NCBI GenBank assembly: GCA_964035545.1 | Contig: OZ037766.1 | Coordinates: 21,407,767 to 21,471,766 of the forward strand | Reading direction: 5' to 3' | From: Bugula neritina | Taxonomy: Eukaryota; Bryozoa; Gymnolaemata; Cheilostomatida; Bugulidae | DNA: 64,000 bases | Program-made: the position numbers and the translations under genes | The notes under the pieces: model-generated | The model's database searches: none | Told to the model about the DNA's origin: nothing | Seen by the model: the letters and a program-made list of their open reading frames with translations, nothing else | Part shown: positions 50,191 to 64,000 of the stretch, in pieces | Numbering within the stretch: position 1 is the first letter of the stretch | Layout of the letters: the number at the start of each line of letters is the position of its first letter

Positions 50191-52445
50191 CACTGCAGAT
50201 TCCTCTGAAAACAATAAGAGATCTAAACAGATTAGTAGGAACAGTGAGTTATGAAACTTTTGACAACTTCACCATGGGTTATAAAACCGCCTCCTATCAC
50301 AAAAATTCCCATGAGCCCCACTAACTTAATTTCAGGCATAAATGTCAGAACAGTAATTGTTGAAATCTTAGTAGTTGCCAAAAAAACGCTAAACTAGCTC
50401 ATAAATTTTCTGATAGATTTTACCAACGAACTTGTATTAAAATATATTGCTTTTAACAAGTGTGTGCTATTTCTAAATTACCTAGACTTTATTTGATAAT
50501 AATTGAAAAATGCCATTGAATTATTTTTATATATTGGTTTTATAATGTTGCTTGTATTTATCAATAAGATTAATATATCTTCTTTTATTTTAGCTTTGTT
50601 TTGCAAACTGGTCCTTAATGTCTCAGTAACTTTAAAAAAAGTGAATATTCAGTTTTTGTGTCCGAAGCTTTCCTAGCTGGTTTTAGCAGCCATAAAAAAC
50701 ATTATCATTTAGCATACAAAATAATAGTAAGATTTTTATAATACGCAGTCTACTTGCTTGATAAGCAGGATAGCTTTATTGTTTAATAGTCGTAAATAAA
50801 ATATCAATCTTCATGCAGATTGTCTTTAATATTAATTCAAAGTTGAAAAATTCATGTAATTTTCTATCAGCAGATTATACTAATCTGCAAAACAGAATCT
50901 CATCCGGCTATAGCACATCTAACCAATCGTTGAAAAGTAACTCAAGAAACAAAAACATAATAATCTTTATTTATTGTTTTATAGACTTTAGACCACACAT
51001 TGTCTGCCCAATTCATGAAAGAATTAATATAATCAATCAAGCTTCAAATACTTTTTCTAGCAATAATTAGTCTTTTCTTGGATTAAGAAGCTACCCAAAA
51101 CATAGTCCAGACACATTATCTGTGGTTGATCTGTAGGGCAATGACCTAAAAAGAACTCCGAGTTATTAGTTAACCCTCAAGTTACTCAGTAAGAAACTGA
51201 TAACAGTGGCAGGTACAAAGAATTTTAAGAAGCTGGTGCTCTAGATAGAAACAAGTTATTCAAAGTGACATGATGTGATCTCCAATGTAGACTCCAAACT
51301 AAAACTCATGAAGATAATCAAACATCTCTCTCAAAAACATTCTGGTATAGCCAATCACCATCTTACGATTATGCACAAAAGCTTTTGTGAAGAAAAACTT
51401 ATAGCTACATTGAGAAAAAAATGTTCTACGGATTCAACTCTTTAACATCTGAGAAAAATATTTCTGTAGCAGTAGTGGTACATTTTCTCCAAGCTTAATG
51501 AAGTAAATTTAGAAATTAAATATACGAGGTAATCACCTCCATTAGATATTGCATTTCTTGTGTTTTCTATGCTAGTCTCACTTTAGTATGTTTCAATCAC
51601 TGGCTTAAATTTCTACATTCATGTTACATGTGACTATTTAAACTGTAGAAATACTAGCTTAAAGATTAACTGGTTGCTAAAACTAGTCATGTCATTATCT
51701 TCCATCTAAGTTCCTAATATTGAAATATGTTTTACTTCTGCACAGGTAGTCCTGCAACCAATACAGTTGAATTTATACAACTATCATGGCTTACTTTTTC
51801 AAGTATAAATGATACTCAATTAGGAAATCCACCGTTTTAGTTACACATTTCTTTTAGATTTTAGCTGTCAGTATACTATATTTTGCTAATTGAAACTAAT
51901 TGAACTTGCCTTCAGCAGATGTGGACTAACCTAGATAGTGTTTTTCAAAAATCTTTGATGCCACTATTCTCCTTTTTATCATCCTGGGTTACAAATGCCA
52001 TGATGGCAGGTGTGAAAAGTTTGCCGTGACACAGTCTGAACTCTAGTTTGTAAATAATAGTGACATGTGGCACAGAATATAATGAAAAGTTTTCTATTCA
52101 TATAGTGGACCAAATATGAAGGTGATCATGCAAATAATTTGGTTACAGGTAAAATGCTTCTTTAATTCAAATGTTTTCTTTTGGCATCTAATGATCACAT
52201 TATATTCCTGGTATATTACTAAAAAGTTCATTTGTTACAAAACTGACACTGTGAGAAGCATGTGATAAAAATATTATACACAAAAACATCATCATTTCCG
52301 CTACCTTCGCAGTGAGACTTTCATATTTATCACTGCGTGTCAAACAAACTTGCGTGATGAATAGGTCTTGGCGATCAGAGCAAAATTACCATATCCTGCT
52401 GAAATTCTAGAATATATAAATAGGCTACTCATTGTGCTACAGACC

Positions 52446-52534
52446 TTCTCAACATCTAGTATAATGTTGACAGCTGATTTAAACATGGAAAACTCATCTC
52501 GTCTTGCAGTGTTTAGATATGATAATTCATTCAA
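52446..52534 (-). other. Orphan exon candidate
   Basis: The open frame LNELSYLNTARRDEF then SMFKSAVNIILDVEK is followed by donor GTCTGT. The acceptor is poor and the family is not recognised. Confidence 0.2.
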
Positions 52535-53862
52535 CTTTTTTGGCCTTCATTGACTAGTTTGACACTCAATTTCTTTTAAAAAGCTATAACTTATATACAC
52601 AATCTAGAGCTTAAATTTTGCAGACTTGTACAAGTTTCCACTGACACTTGAATTTTTAAATATTTGAGTTTTTGTGTAATAGAATGATCCCGTTTCCTTA
52701 GCAAAGCCTGGAAAAAATAAAAGCAATAACCATCTTGTTAATTCAAACGTATTTCTAAAATATGTCGTATGAATGAACTCCATCTAAACTAGTCTCCCAA
52801 CTGGCTACTTCTAACACTTTCATTTGGTATGTGTGTGTCTGTATACTATTTAGTGTTGAATCGATTAATAACGAATTATGTCAATTTTAAATCAAGCTAG
52901 TTTGGACCATCTGCATTTTGACATTTCCATGAAAAGCATGGCTGTTAAAACTAGTTGACGAAAACAGACAAGCACATTGAAAAAGTTAAACGAGCATTTT
53001 CTTGCTGCTAAAATGTCTGGTATTAACTAGGGAAAGTAAAACTTTCTGTTTGACAGTCTCTAATTTTTATGTGTGCAGTAAGTCTTGAAAAAGTGGGCTT
53101 GTTTTTTACCAAATTTATTTTTAGGTATAAAAAAAGAAATGAAATATACTTCAAAACCTATTTTCATGACATGTTCTTCAGAACTATAAATTTATTATGT
53201 TTTTTTAAATTATTTAAATACCTTAATGAGTGAAAAAATATTTTTATGGCCAATAGCAGTTAGTCACTCTCTTACTTTGACACGGTATAGATATTAATCA
53301 TCGGGTATCATATATAATAATATATCATGATATACAATATCATGAAATAATTAGTATAATAGCAAAGTGAAAAATAATATATACTTGGTATGAAAATTGC
53401 CAGCATTTTTTTAAAATCATTCAAAAGTCTTCAGTCCAAACACACTACAGTTGAATATGTCTTGAAAAAACAGGCTAATGTTGCAGTGTAGCTCAAACTT
53501 ACTCTATATAAAGTCTAAACTACCTACAGTTACCAGCTTGTGGATTATTCCACTCTATATATCCATACACTTATATTATAATTATATTGTCATATACATT
53601 AACTTTGAAAGTAGCGAAATCTATAGAGGAATGAAGAACTGGAAGAAATACGAACAATTTGTAGTTCTAGAATCTAGTGCATCTAATTGTAGCCTGGAAA
53701 GCCATATATAACGTGTCTTTTCCACAGTCTTTTGTAAGGAAGCTTTACTGTTTCAATATTACAGGTAGCTAAAGAGCAACACAAAGACCTGTGGAATTGA
53801 TCATAATTGAAGCATTCTTTTATAACCAGATCAACTGTATTATTACTTATTGATGAACTTAC

Positions 53863-53962
53863 AAGTTAACTTGTCCAATACCATTACACAGCTGTCCTGA
53901 TCTTTATCCAGACACCTGATATCAGATGCTGACACTGTAATAGTTGGAGTTGTCTGTTCTAA
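53863..53962 (-). other. Orphan exon candidate, 100 nt
   Basis: Good acceptor (TCAACACAG) and donor (GTAAGT). Only one frame is open: LEQTTPTITVSASDIRC, then LDKDQDSCVMVLDKLT. Two Cys and a hydrophilic make-up suggest a secreted domain. It cannot be joined directly to the exon at 58525-58591 because the required phase meets a stop. Confidence 0.3.
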
Positions 53963-56347
53963 CTGTGTTGATAGAGTTACTTGATGCAAGAAGAATTTTA
54001 ATGCTCAGGTGAATATGAAAGAAGTGAGAAGTGCAGTACTAAACGTGCCCAAGATCTAAAGTCACTTATCACAATACTATATCAAGAAAAGTATGAATGA
54101 AGTTGATATAAATATATCAATTCAAAATCTTACCATATACATCCATAGGTTGTTAGTCAGGGACCTTCATTTGAAAGTAATGACTAAACTGTTGAATCAT
54201 ACATGATTTGAAGCACATTATGTTGCTTCTTTGGTGCGGAAGTACTTACTTGATACTAACAATAAAAAGACGGGTGTCTCAACAAAGTATTCTCCTAAAG
54301 TGTTAAATTGCATAGAGGTCAGTCTAACAATTTATGTGTAGCTCAGTCTAGCTAACTATATTTGAATAAACTACATTTTTGATCTTTTCTAAATCAGCAA
54401 TATATAATTGTTGTGGTTAAATTGTTTTAATGAATGAGCATATGGAATTAGCTAAACAGTATTATTTCTGTTTTGTCATTATATTATGTTGTTTATCAAA
54501 TAAAAAAATAAATCATATTTTATAATAAATTTAGTTGACTTTCTGTTGAACTGAAAAGAAAGGAAGGTCAATTTAACTGATTCCTGTTATTATAAAGCTA
54601 AGTTTAAAATGAAAGAGATATTTGAGATAGTTTCCCTGCCATTACATTATTCAGAGTAAGTAGATTGAATAGTTCACACTTTGAAGTCTACCAAACAATG
54701 TAATAAAATATATTCATCTCATAATAGAATATACTTTATTGATTATTAATATTATAGCCAATTGCCAATTTATGTGTTTTTATGTCTCATATTATTACAA
54801 TCTTGCTATAGATCAAAAGAATGAAAAGTACCACTGCCCAATAACATTATGAAATTGGGCGAGAATTGAAAAGTAGGTTGCATAGTTTATGAAAGTAAAA
54901 ACTATATTAGAAATTATGAAAGTATATCGTTTTTTTCTCAGCTGTTACATTTTAGGTATCGGGATTGGAGATGCTGATTCTAAGAACCACAAAAGAGAAT
55001 TTAATATTATTGGTGGCTTCCAAAACCGTGAAACCTACAGACACTTCTCCAATATAGTATGGCTTCCTATTGATTAAATCTTGCTATACAGCTTGTTTTA
55101 GACATTATTTTGACAGAATATTATGCTGTACAACATGATTTACATGCGACATGTGACATGAGACATGAGACTCAATATTTAGCTAATGTATGCAGCAGCC
55201 AGCTGGCTATATGTCCAAAGAATTTGCAAGGAATGTCTAGACATTGAGAAAATATGTTAGCTTTTATGCAAAAAGTAATCAAAAACAAGTTTAGGTCTCA
55301 TAAAATCTAGAATTTTGAATATGCCTTCTATTTACATGAAGGCAGAAAATAAGCAAAAACCACATTTATTGGTGACAGTTGTACAACTGATCTAAATAAA
55401 ATGCTTCCTTTAGACAAGGATCAGCTTAAAAGATATAGGACATGACATTAGAATGAGATAAAAATAGACTAGAAATTCGTCTATTCTACCTACCTGCTCC
55501 CCGACTTTTAAACATTAGTTCAATTGTGGTCCGGTTTGAATTTCCCCAACACTGTATTTTTATACAATAGCTAAAATATATAATATGCAATGTATATGAA
55601 GATATAATCTTTTTATAGCTGCTGTAGATTGCTGCAACTACTTGTTGCAGTTGGCAACATTACTTATGACATGCAGGTATTGTCTACTAATCAACCCATC
55701 ACCCAATAATGTTGAAATAATTCGATTGATAAAAACCGCTGATAGCTATTGGGAAAGACAACTTATGGGAGGTTTGTGATGTCACAGCTTTCGTGGATAA
55801 AGTTTTTAAACGTTTAATAGCAATTCTTGCTATAAACTTGAGCCACTAAAATTAGTAGTCAAACTTTTATTATACCTTACTTTTTCCCCAGACCACTGGC
55901 TACACCAAGCATGAAAAAATGAATTATGCTGTAAGTTATAACATTGAGCTACTTAGTGAAGTTTGTCAAAACACAGCTCATCATGACTACTCTGGCTGAA
56001 ATTCTCCCCTGCATAGGAACATGGAAATACTTTACCTAACTGTTCGAACGAAATTTTGCTTGGCTTTAATATTGCATCCAATTAGTTTCTGCAATTAGAG
56101 TTTCTACATAATTATCAACCTTGTTTGGTTACTTCTCTTACAAATTTGTTCATAAATTGTTAGTTATAATATTATATTAAATTTATTTTGAAACAGCTAT
56201 GTCAACTATCTCATCTTTTTGGTATCATTTTCTTATTTGAGAATAACCACTTTCCAATACTAAAGAATCATGGAAATAGCCAAGTGGGAATTTATTGTGC
56301 CAAACTGGAGCAGCTATCAGGTTTTAGGCTGCTTTGACCACATAGAA

Positions 56348-56582
56348 CAAGGGTTGGCAACTGGGGCCCCCGCAGGGCCACCTGTAACCCTTTGCCCATT
56401 TTCAGTAACCCTATTGATGCTCAAAGTAAGTAAAAATGTTATATGTATTCTGATTAGCACAGTATAGGTTTGGTGACAATTTGTTTATTATAATAAAATT
56501 CAATATGGGTACAATCATGTAGCCCTTCGTTTTGGTTAACTTCTGATCTTGGCCCTCATGCAAAAGGAGTTGCCCACCCCTG
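56348..56582. mobile_element. Short hAT-like MITE (235 bp)
   Basis: Ends CAAGGGTTGGCAACT and AGTTGCCCACCCCTG are imperfect inverted repeats of the CAGGGGTGGGCAAC type. The flanking 8-mers ACATAGAA and ATATAGAT match at six of eight positions, as an old 8-bp target duplication would. Confidence 0.65.
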
Positions 56583-58524
56583 ATATAGATACTGCAATGG
56601 AAGAACTCTGAATGATTACTTATAACAAAGCCATGATTTGCATTTAGTTTTTACTTAGCAAAACTAGCGTTGAGTTTTCTATAAATTTATATATAGTGTA
56701 GAACTCTGCACCGAGAAGATAATTCTTTGGGTGAACAAATGAACATAATTAAAGAAATGTTGAACTCTATGATATCAACAAAGTTATCTCAATTTACCTG
56801 TTTAAACTTTTACAGTATGTACAGCCTCAAAACTTAGCAGGAATTTGGTTTTGTTAGCTTTAGCTGAAAAAAGACAACTCCAAACTATAGTTTGTCACTA
56901 AAACTAGAGTTTTATATAGTAATATAAGAAAGTTGTTTCTTGCACTTGATTATAACTGGCTGCAGCCCATTAACCAAGTTCCAGAAAAACAGAGATATTG
57001 CTAAGTGCTGTTTAAACATAAACCACTGACTGTATAAGAAATATATTCTCGCTTGACAAGCTAGTCTGATAATTTGTGAAGTATTTGTGAAATATTGTAA
57101 GATCAGCAAGCAATAAGTGCTGGATTGGTATATTACATATTATGGGACTAGATTAATCATGGATGGCATTAAAAAACAAGTTTATTTTTTCTTGTGTTGA
57201 TATAAAAAAAGTAATAAAAATTAAAGAAAGTTAAAATAACTCCTAAAAACTTATGAATTAATAAAATAATTTTTGAAACCAATATAATATATTTAGAAAT
57301 TGCCCTTTCTCTAAATTCCTATGGAATACACTCAATATTGGCCACTGTTCGCAACCAAGTCAGCAAGGAAAACTTATTTATGAAAACTGGTTTATATTTA
57401 AGAATGATGTTCATCTAATTATTCACATTTTATTGAACACAACTATTTTATGGGTATTATTTTTAGGATTGGGATTTTTAAAAATAATAGGAGTTACATT
57501 CTCCCTTAAACTGTAGTTGTGGAAATGAAAAGTCTCAGAGTTTTTTAAGCTTATAAATCAGTTTAACATGTGCTTGGAGAGCCAATTCATTAATAGAACT
57601 GATGTTACTGAGACTTGTAAAATTAAAAAAAGCAGTGCAGCGTCCCCAGTCTGTAATTTTCACCTACTCATACAGTGCAATAGTTATAAAGCAGTTGTGA
57701 TGTATCCTGTTGAGTAATTGTAATGCCACCAGTTGCAACTTGTTTCCCTTCCCTACAAAAGTTAGGCTGGGAGGCTGTAAAAGTCAACAGGTGCTGCAGA
57801 TTCAATGAGCTTTTAAAACAGGAGCTGTTCGACATGATTCTCTCACAGTAGCAACCTAATTATGCATAAATGATGATCTCAACTCAACAATAGCGGCGCA
57901 ACAATAGGAATACAATTGTTCATAACCACTATAATGTAGGTCACATGACCAAGTTCAAGTTAGCGCAGCGATCAATGCCACGAATAGAACATAAATATCC
58001 AATACTATTTTGAAAAGTTGTTACTAAAATACAATTTAATTGCTTTTAGATAAAATTTGCTTTATAGTTAGTTTGAACTTTTAAATGAAAACAAGCATCA
58101 AAATAATTGTTTTCATTTTTGGTGCGTATGTATACACTAAACAATAGATTGTAACGCTTCAATGAAAATGAACAGGTGCTTGTTAGTGCCCTTTACAACA
58201 CAATAGATAAGTTCAGTTATTATAATCCGTTGAAGCTACTCGCTGCTACTCTTCATCGTTTTAGTATCTAACTGACTAGGAACACACAGCTGTCATTTGC
58301 CGTTTCGGTACCATATTTTAATCATTATTAGCTAGATAAGTCTACATTGTTGCAGCCTAGGATATATTCACATTCGACTTGATATAGTTCTCATCTTCTT
58401 GTAATAATTATTGATATTTCGATCCAACAGAATCAAGATTAGACCCTTGTCATTGTGATAGGAATACTTTTGCTGGGTCAAGTAGTGAATCAAACTTAGT
58501 CGTATGTTTATGAATTTGACTTAC

Positions 58525-58591
58525 AACTAGCAGCTGAAGAAGACATAATCATCGTATTTCCAGTAACTGAGTAAGTTTCTTTACAAGCCAT
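58525..58591 (-). CDS. Candidate first coding exon of a divergent minus-strand gene
   Basis: ATG at 58591 opens MACKETYSVTGNTMIMSSS-AAS, followed by an excellent donor, GTAAGT, in phase 1. Its start lies 395 bp from that of the PSKH1-like gene on the other strand, a head-to-head layout. No following exon was found, so the gene is unproven. Confidence 0.3.
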
Positions 58592-58985
58592 TACTAATAC
58601 TCTAAGTATTAAATTTAATATAACTATTACTATTAGTATTGGTAGTTTTTGTTTTTCCACACACTCACTCTCAGTCTCAGTGCGAGTTTCACAACAGCTT
58701 TTTAATTTGCCGTTTAACTTGGAGTTGGTCACAGTGATGAGTGATGAGCAAAACTATGGTGTTGATTCACAGAGCAAACCATTGTTAATTTGTATTGACT
58801 TTAACTAGAGTACTGAGTAGTAGATTAAATCACTAATAAGTTATAAGTTTTATTTTAAAAAAACCCATATATTCTTTGCTTTATTCATAGAAAATGCATT
58901 ATTAAATGCAGTTGCCGTTGGAAACTAGTCAAACAACAATCACCATGACCATATCTTACACTCATATCATAGATCAATCTTCGCT

Positions 58986-62175
<3,190 letters not shown>

Positions 62176-62574
62176 TGCACAGTTGCTGCTATAACCTGCC
62201 TCCAAGAGGTGTGGTAAATGCGAACTTCAATCCTTTTCTCATGACGTTCTACATTAGACTATAAATCATATTTCCATGCTGTTTAAGCACAAAATATGAA
62301 AAAAATCTTGTTTATAGGTGCCTGTATTTTTGTTATATTTATTGTGTTTTTAACTTGTACTTTTTTATTGAAATATAAGAATAATAGTTCTAGTGATAAT
62401 TGCCAAAGCATTGTTCCCATATTGCGTTAGAATTTTTATAGTGCTTATGTGCATATTACAAGTTTTATATAAATGAAGCATTTCCTATTGATGTAAATTT
62501 TTGTAAGATACTTGTTATTATATTTGGTTCTACTGCCCTTAATAATAAGCACACATTTTTGTGATGGTCTTTTT

Positions 62575-62586
62575 AATAAATTTATT
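62575..62586. terminator. Shared palindromic poly(A) signal AATAAATTTATT
   Basis: Reads AATAAA on both strands. It lies 400 nt past the PSKH1-like stop (plus) and 110 nt past the stop of the minus-strand gene at 62697. No closer AATAAA is apparent for the minus gene, so the convergent genes probably end within a few dozen bases of each other or overlap. Confidence 0.6.
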
Positions 62587-62696
62587 TATATATTTCAAAT
62601 TGATAACAAATTCAACATGCTTGAAATCTCATTAAATAGATTTTACAATAGACCAACCACCTGTCAAAAGTTACTGTTATCAACAAACACCTGACA

Positions 62697-63810
62697 TCAC
62701 CGCCCACCTCTCCTTTTACCTTTTATTTGGCTTTTATTTTTGCCGCTACCTCCAGTCCTACTACCACTGCCTTTATTTTGACCCTTTGCTTGGGCCCCCT
62801 TTGATGATGTTTTGTTTAATTTCTTCATTTCCTTCCTAGCCTCATGAGCTCTACAACAAAATAAAATAATATATTTAATTAAATATTGAATAAGAAGAAT
62901 ATTAATTTGAAAATTTTTGAGAACATAAAAAGTTGGCTGCTGCTTTAAATCTTCTTGCTAACCTATATCTTAGTCCTTTCACTGATTTTCTTCCAACGTT
63001 TGTTAGTTCAGACTCAAATGATGAACCCTTCCTTTTCTTGCCAATTTGTTTCAACTTCTTAGCTGAAATAATCATATAATCTACCAGTATGTACATGGGA
63101 ATCTGACTCATTGAACAACATATTTCAGATGACAATGTGACTATGTAAAGTAATACCAGTTCTTCATGCACACACAATATGGAGAGGTAATTAGAATATG
63201 TATGCATTTAAGGATATAGATTTACTAGTAAGAAACCACATTTTGAATATCTTCATATTCCTAACCAAGTCTTCCTAACACTTCTGGAATCAGAAGTTGT
63301 AAAGTACAAAATGGAAAAATAAAAATTAATGTCTAACTCAGATCAGCCACAACATTGTTGTTTTTCATTAATAAAATTAGTTGAGCAAATGAAAAGTCAT
63401 CAGCTAGCAGTGGTTGATAAATTTATTTTGGTCATGAACTGGTGTTTTAATTTGAAAGTATAGCTAAAATGTGCCCAAAAGTAATATGAAAATGCTGAAA
63501 TAATCAAAGCAAATGTAAAAAACAATATGCAGTTTTGAACTATGAAAAGTAAACATTAGAAAAGATTTGATGTTGAAAATCTACTTTGGTGAAAATTTTT
63601 CAAGAGTTCTCTCGCATTAAAACTCCACAAATTATTGCCATGCAACTACTTTCATTGACAATGTACAGTCAACAAACTAATAATTCTTTTATGTTATGAT
63701 ATATGTGTTATTGCCATTTGTATTGCTTATTAAATTTACCATAAACTTTTTCAACTGACACCAAGTGAAGATTCAGGGAGATATATTGATATTCTGGGCC
63801 AACTTGAATA
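62697..63810 (-). CDS. C-terminal exons of a basic protein, possibly nucleolar (partial)
   Basis: Three minus-strand exons, 63810-63740, 63062-62963 and 62850-62697, with matching phases (1, then 2) and GT-AG junctions. The N-terminal part lies beyond the window. The first exon gives QVGPEYQYISLNLHLVSVEK, then VYAKKLKQIGKKRKGSSFES, ELTNVGRKSVKGLRYRAHEA, and a Gly/Lys/Ser/Arg-rich tail ending KGKRRGGR. Such tails are common in ribosome-biogenesis and RNA-binding proteins. The SSFESELTN-type stretch weakly recalls the end of DDX27-like nucleolar helicases, but I would not name it on this. The gene is convergent with the PSKH1-like gene. Confidence 0.6.
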
Positions 63811-64000
63811 CTGAATACAAAAGAAGCAGGCATTTTTTCATAAAATGGTATGAACAGCATGCTAGTAATTCTACTTTCAAGAGAATTGGGATTTCCAGCA
63901 ATTGTAATCAATTTATTTAAAAATAATTAGAAACACTTTGCTAAATTAAAAAAGGTCTCGTAAGTTGCTAATGAAGCTTTGATTATAAGACCAATCAACG
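63811..64000. other. Window end, probably intron of the partial gene
   Basis: AT-rich and non-coding as far as can be seen. An upstream in-frame reading of the 63810 exon exists, but the pyrimidine tract and CAG favour an acceptor at 63811. Confidence 0.4.

Larger units (their letters stand above)
44528..58507. other. Gene-poor 14-kb stretch
   Basis: No exon chain could be built. The stretch holds the compound microsatellite at 47444, a tRNA-derived element at 50100, a hAT-like MITE at 56348 and isolated exon-like segments at 52446-52534 and 53863-53962. ORFs at 50813-51070, 54889-55077 and 56912-57109 look like chance. It may be the intron-rich body of a minus-strand gene starting at 58591, or true intergenic DNA. 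Confidence 0.5.

Noticed and set aside
50813-51070. 85-codon plus ORF
   Set aside because: No splice context, no recognisable motif, and composition as expected for AT-rich chance.

Overview
This window is nuclear DNA from an invertebrate animal. The evidence is strongly AT-rich DNA, genes split into many small exons by GT-AG introns, metazoan gene families (PSKH1-like kinase, FOXRED2-like oxidoreductase, Tctex1/DYNLT dynein light chain, type II carbohydrate sulfotransferase) and a load of short non-autonomous transposons. I cannot name the species; a spiralian-type invertebrate would fit. Most of the six-frame ORFs are chance. The real genes had to be assembled by matching splice sites and codon phase, and exon coordinates are given in each entry.

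Layout. 1-2.8 kb: no gene, but a complete 1.14-kb non-autonomous hAT element with an exact 8-bp target duplication and a second foldback element nested in it. 2.87-4.82 kb (minus): a four-exon, 173-residue coiled-coil protein that resembles a bare TACC domain. 6.26-24.84 kb (minus): a 23-exon gene for a coiled-coil protein of about 1,130 residues with an acidic Thr/Glu/Asp-rich tail. I do not recognise it. It has a 9-nt microexon, a possible 3-nt one, a GC-AG intron, an alternative last exon, a 0.7-kb 27-bp minisatellite, a tRNA-derived SINE and a GC-rich nested palindrome. 25.39-27.20 kb (minus): a DYNLT/Tctex1 protein, 551 bp upstream of the coiled-coil gene on the same strand. 29.1-31.97 kb: two nearly identical 0.89-kb inverted arms around a 1.09-kb spacer.

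33.82-36.51 kb (plus): a two-exon Golgi-type sulfotransferase with an unusual PAPS 5'-loop. 37.50-44.53 kb (minus): a nine-exon FOXRED2-like ER flavoprotein with two possible C-termini. 44.5-58.5 kb: no recognised gene; repeats, one tRNA-derived element and a few orphan exon candidates. 58.99-62.18 kb (plus): a complete two-exon PSKH1-like kinase. 62.70-63.81 kb (minus): the last three exons of a basic, possibly nucleolar protein that runs off the window. Its poly(A) signal overlaps that of the kinase gene in a 12-bp palindrome.

The genes do not form a pathway. The only local theme is that the coiled-coil, TACC-like and DYNLT genes would all fit centrosome, cilium or microtubule-motor work; this is inference. 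The best candidates for something undescribed are the large coiled-coil gene, the long inverted repeat with ORFs in its spacer, and a dispersed ~150-bp family with ends near TTAGGTGCAGTAATGGAG present five times here.
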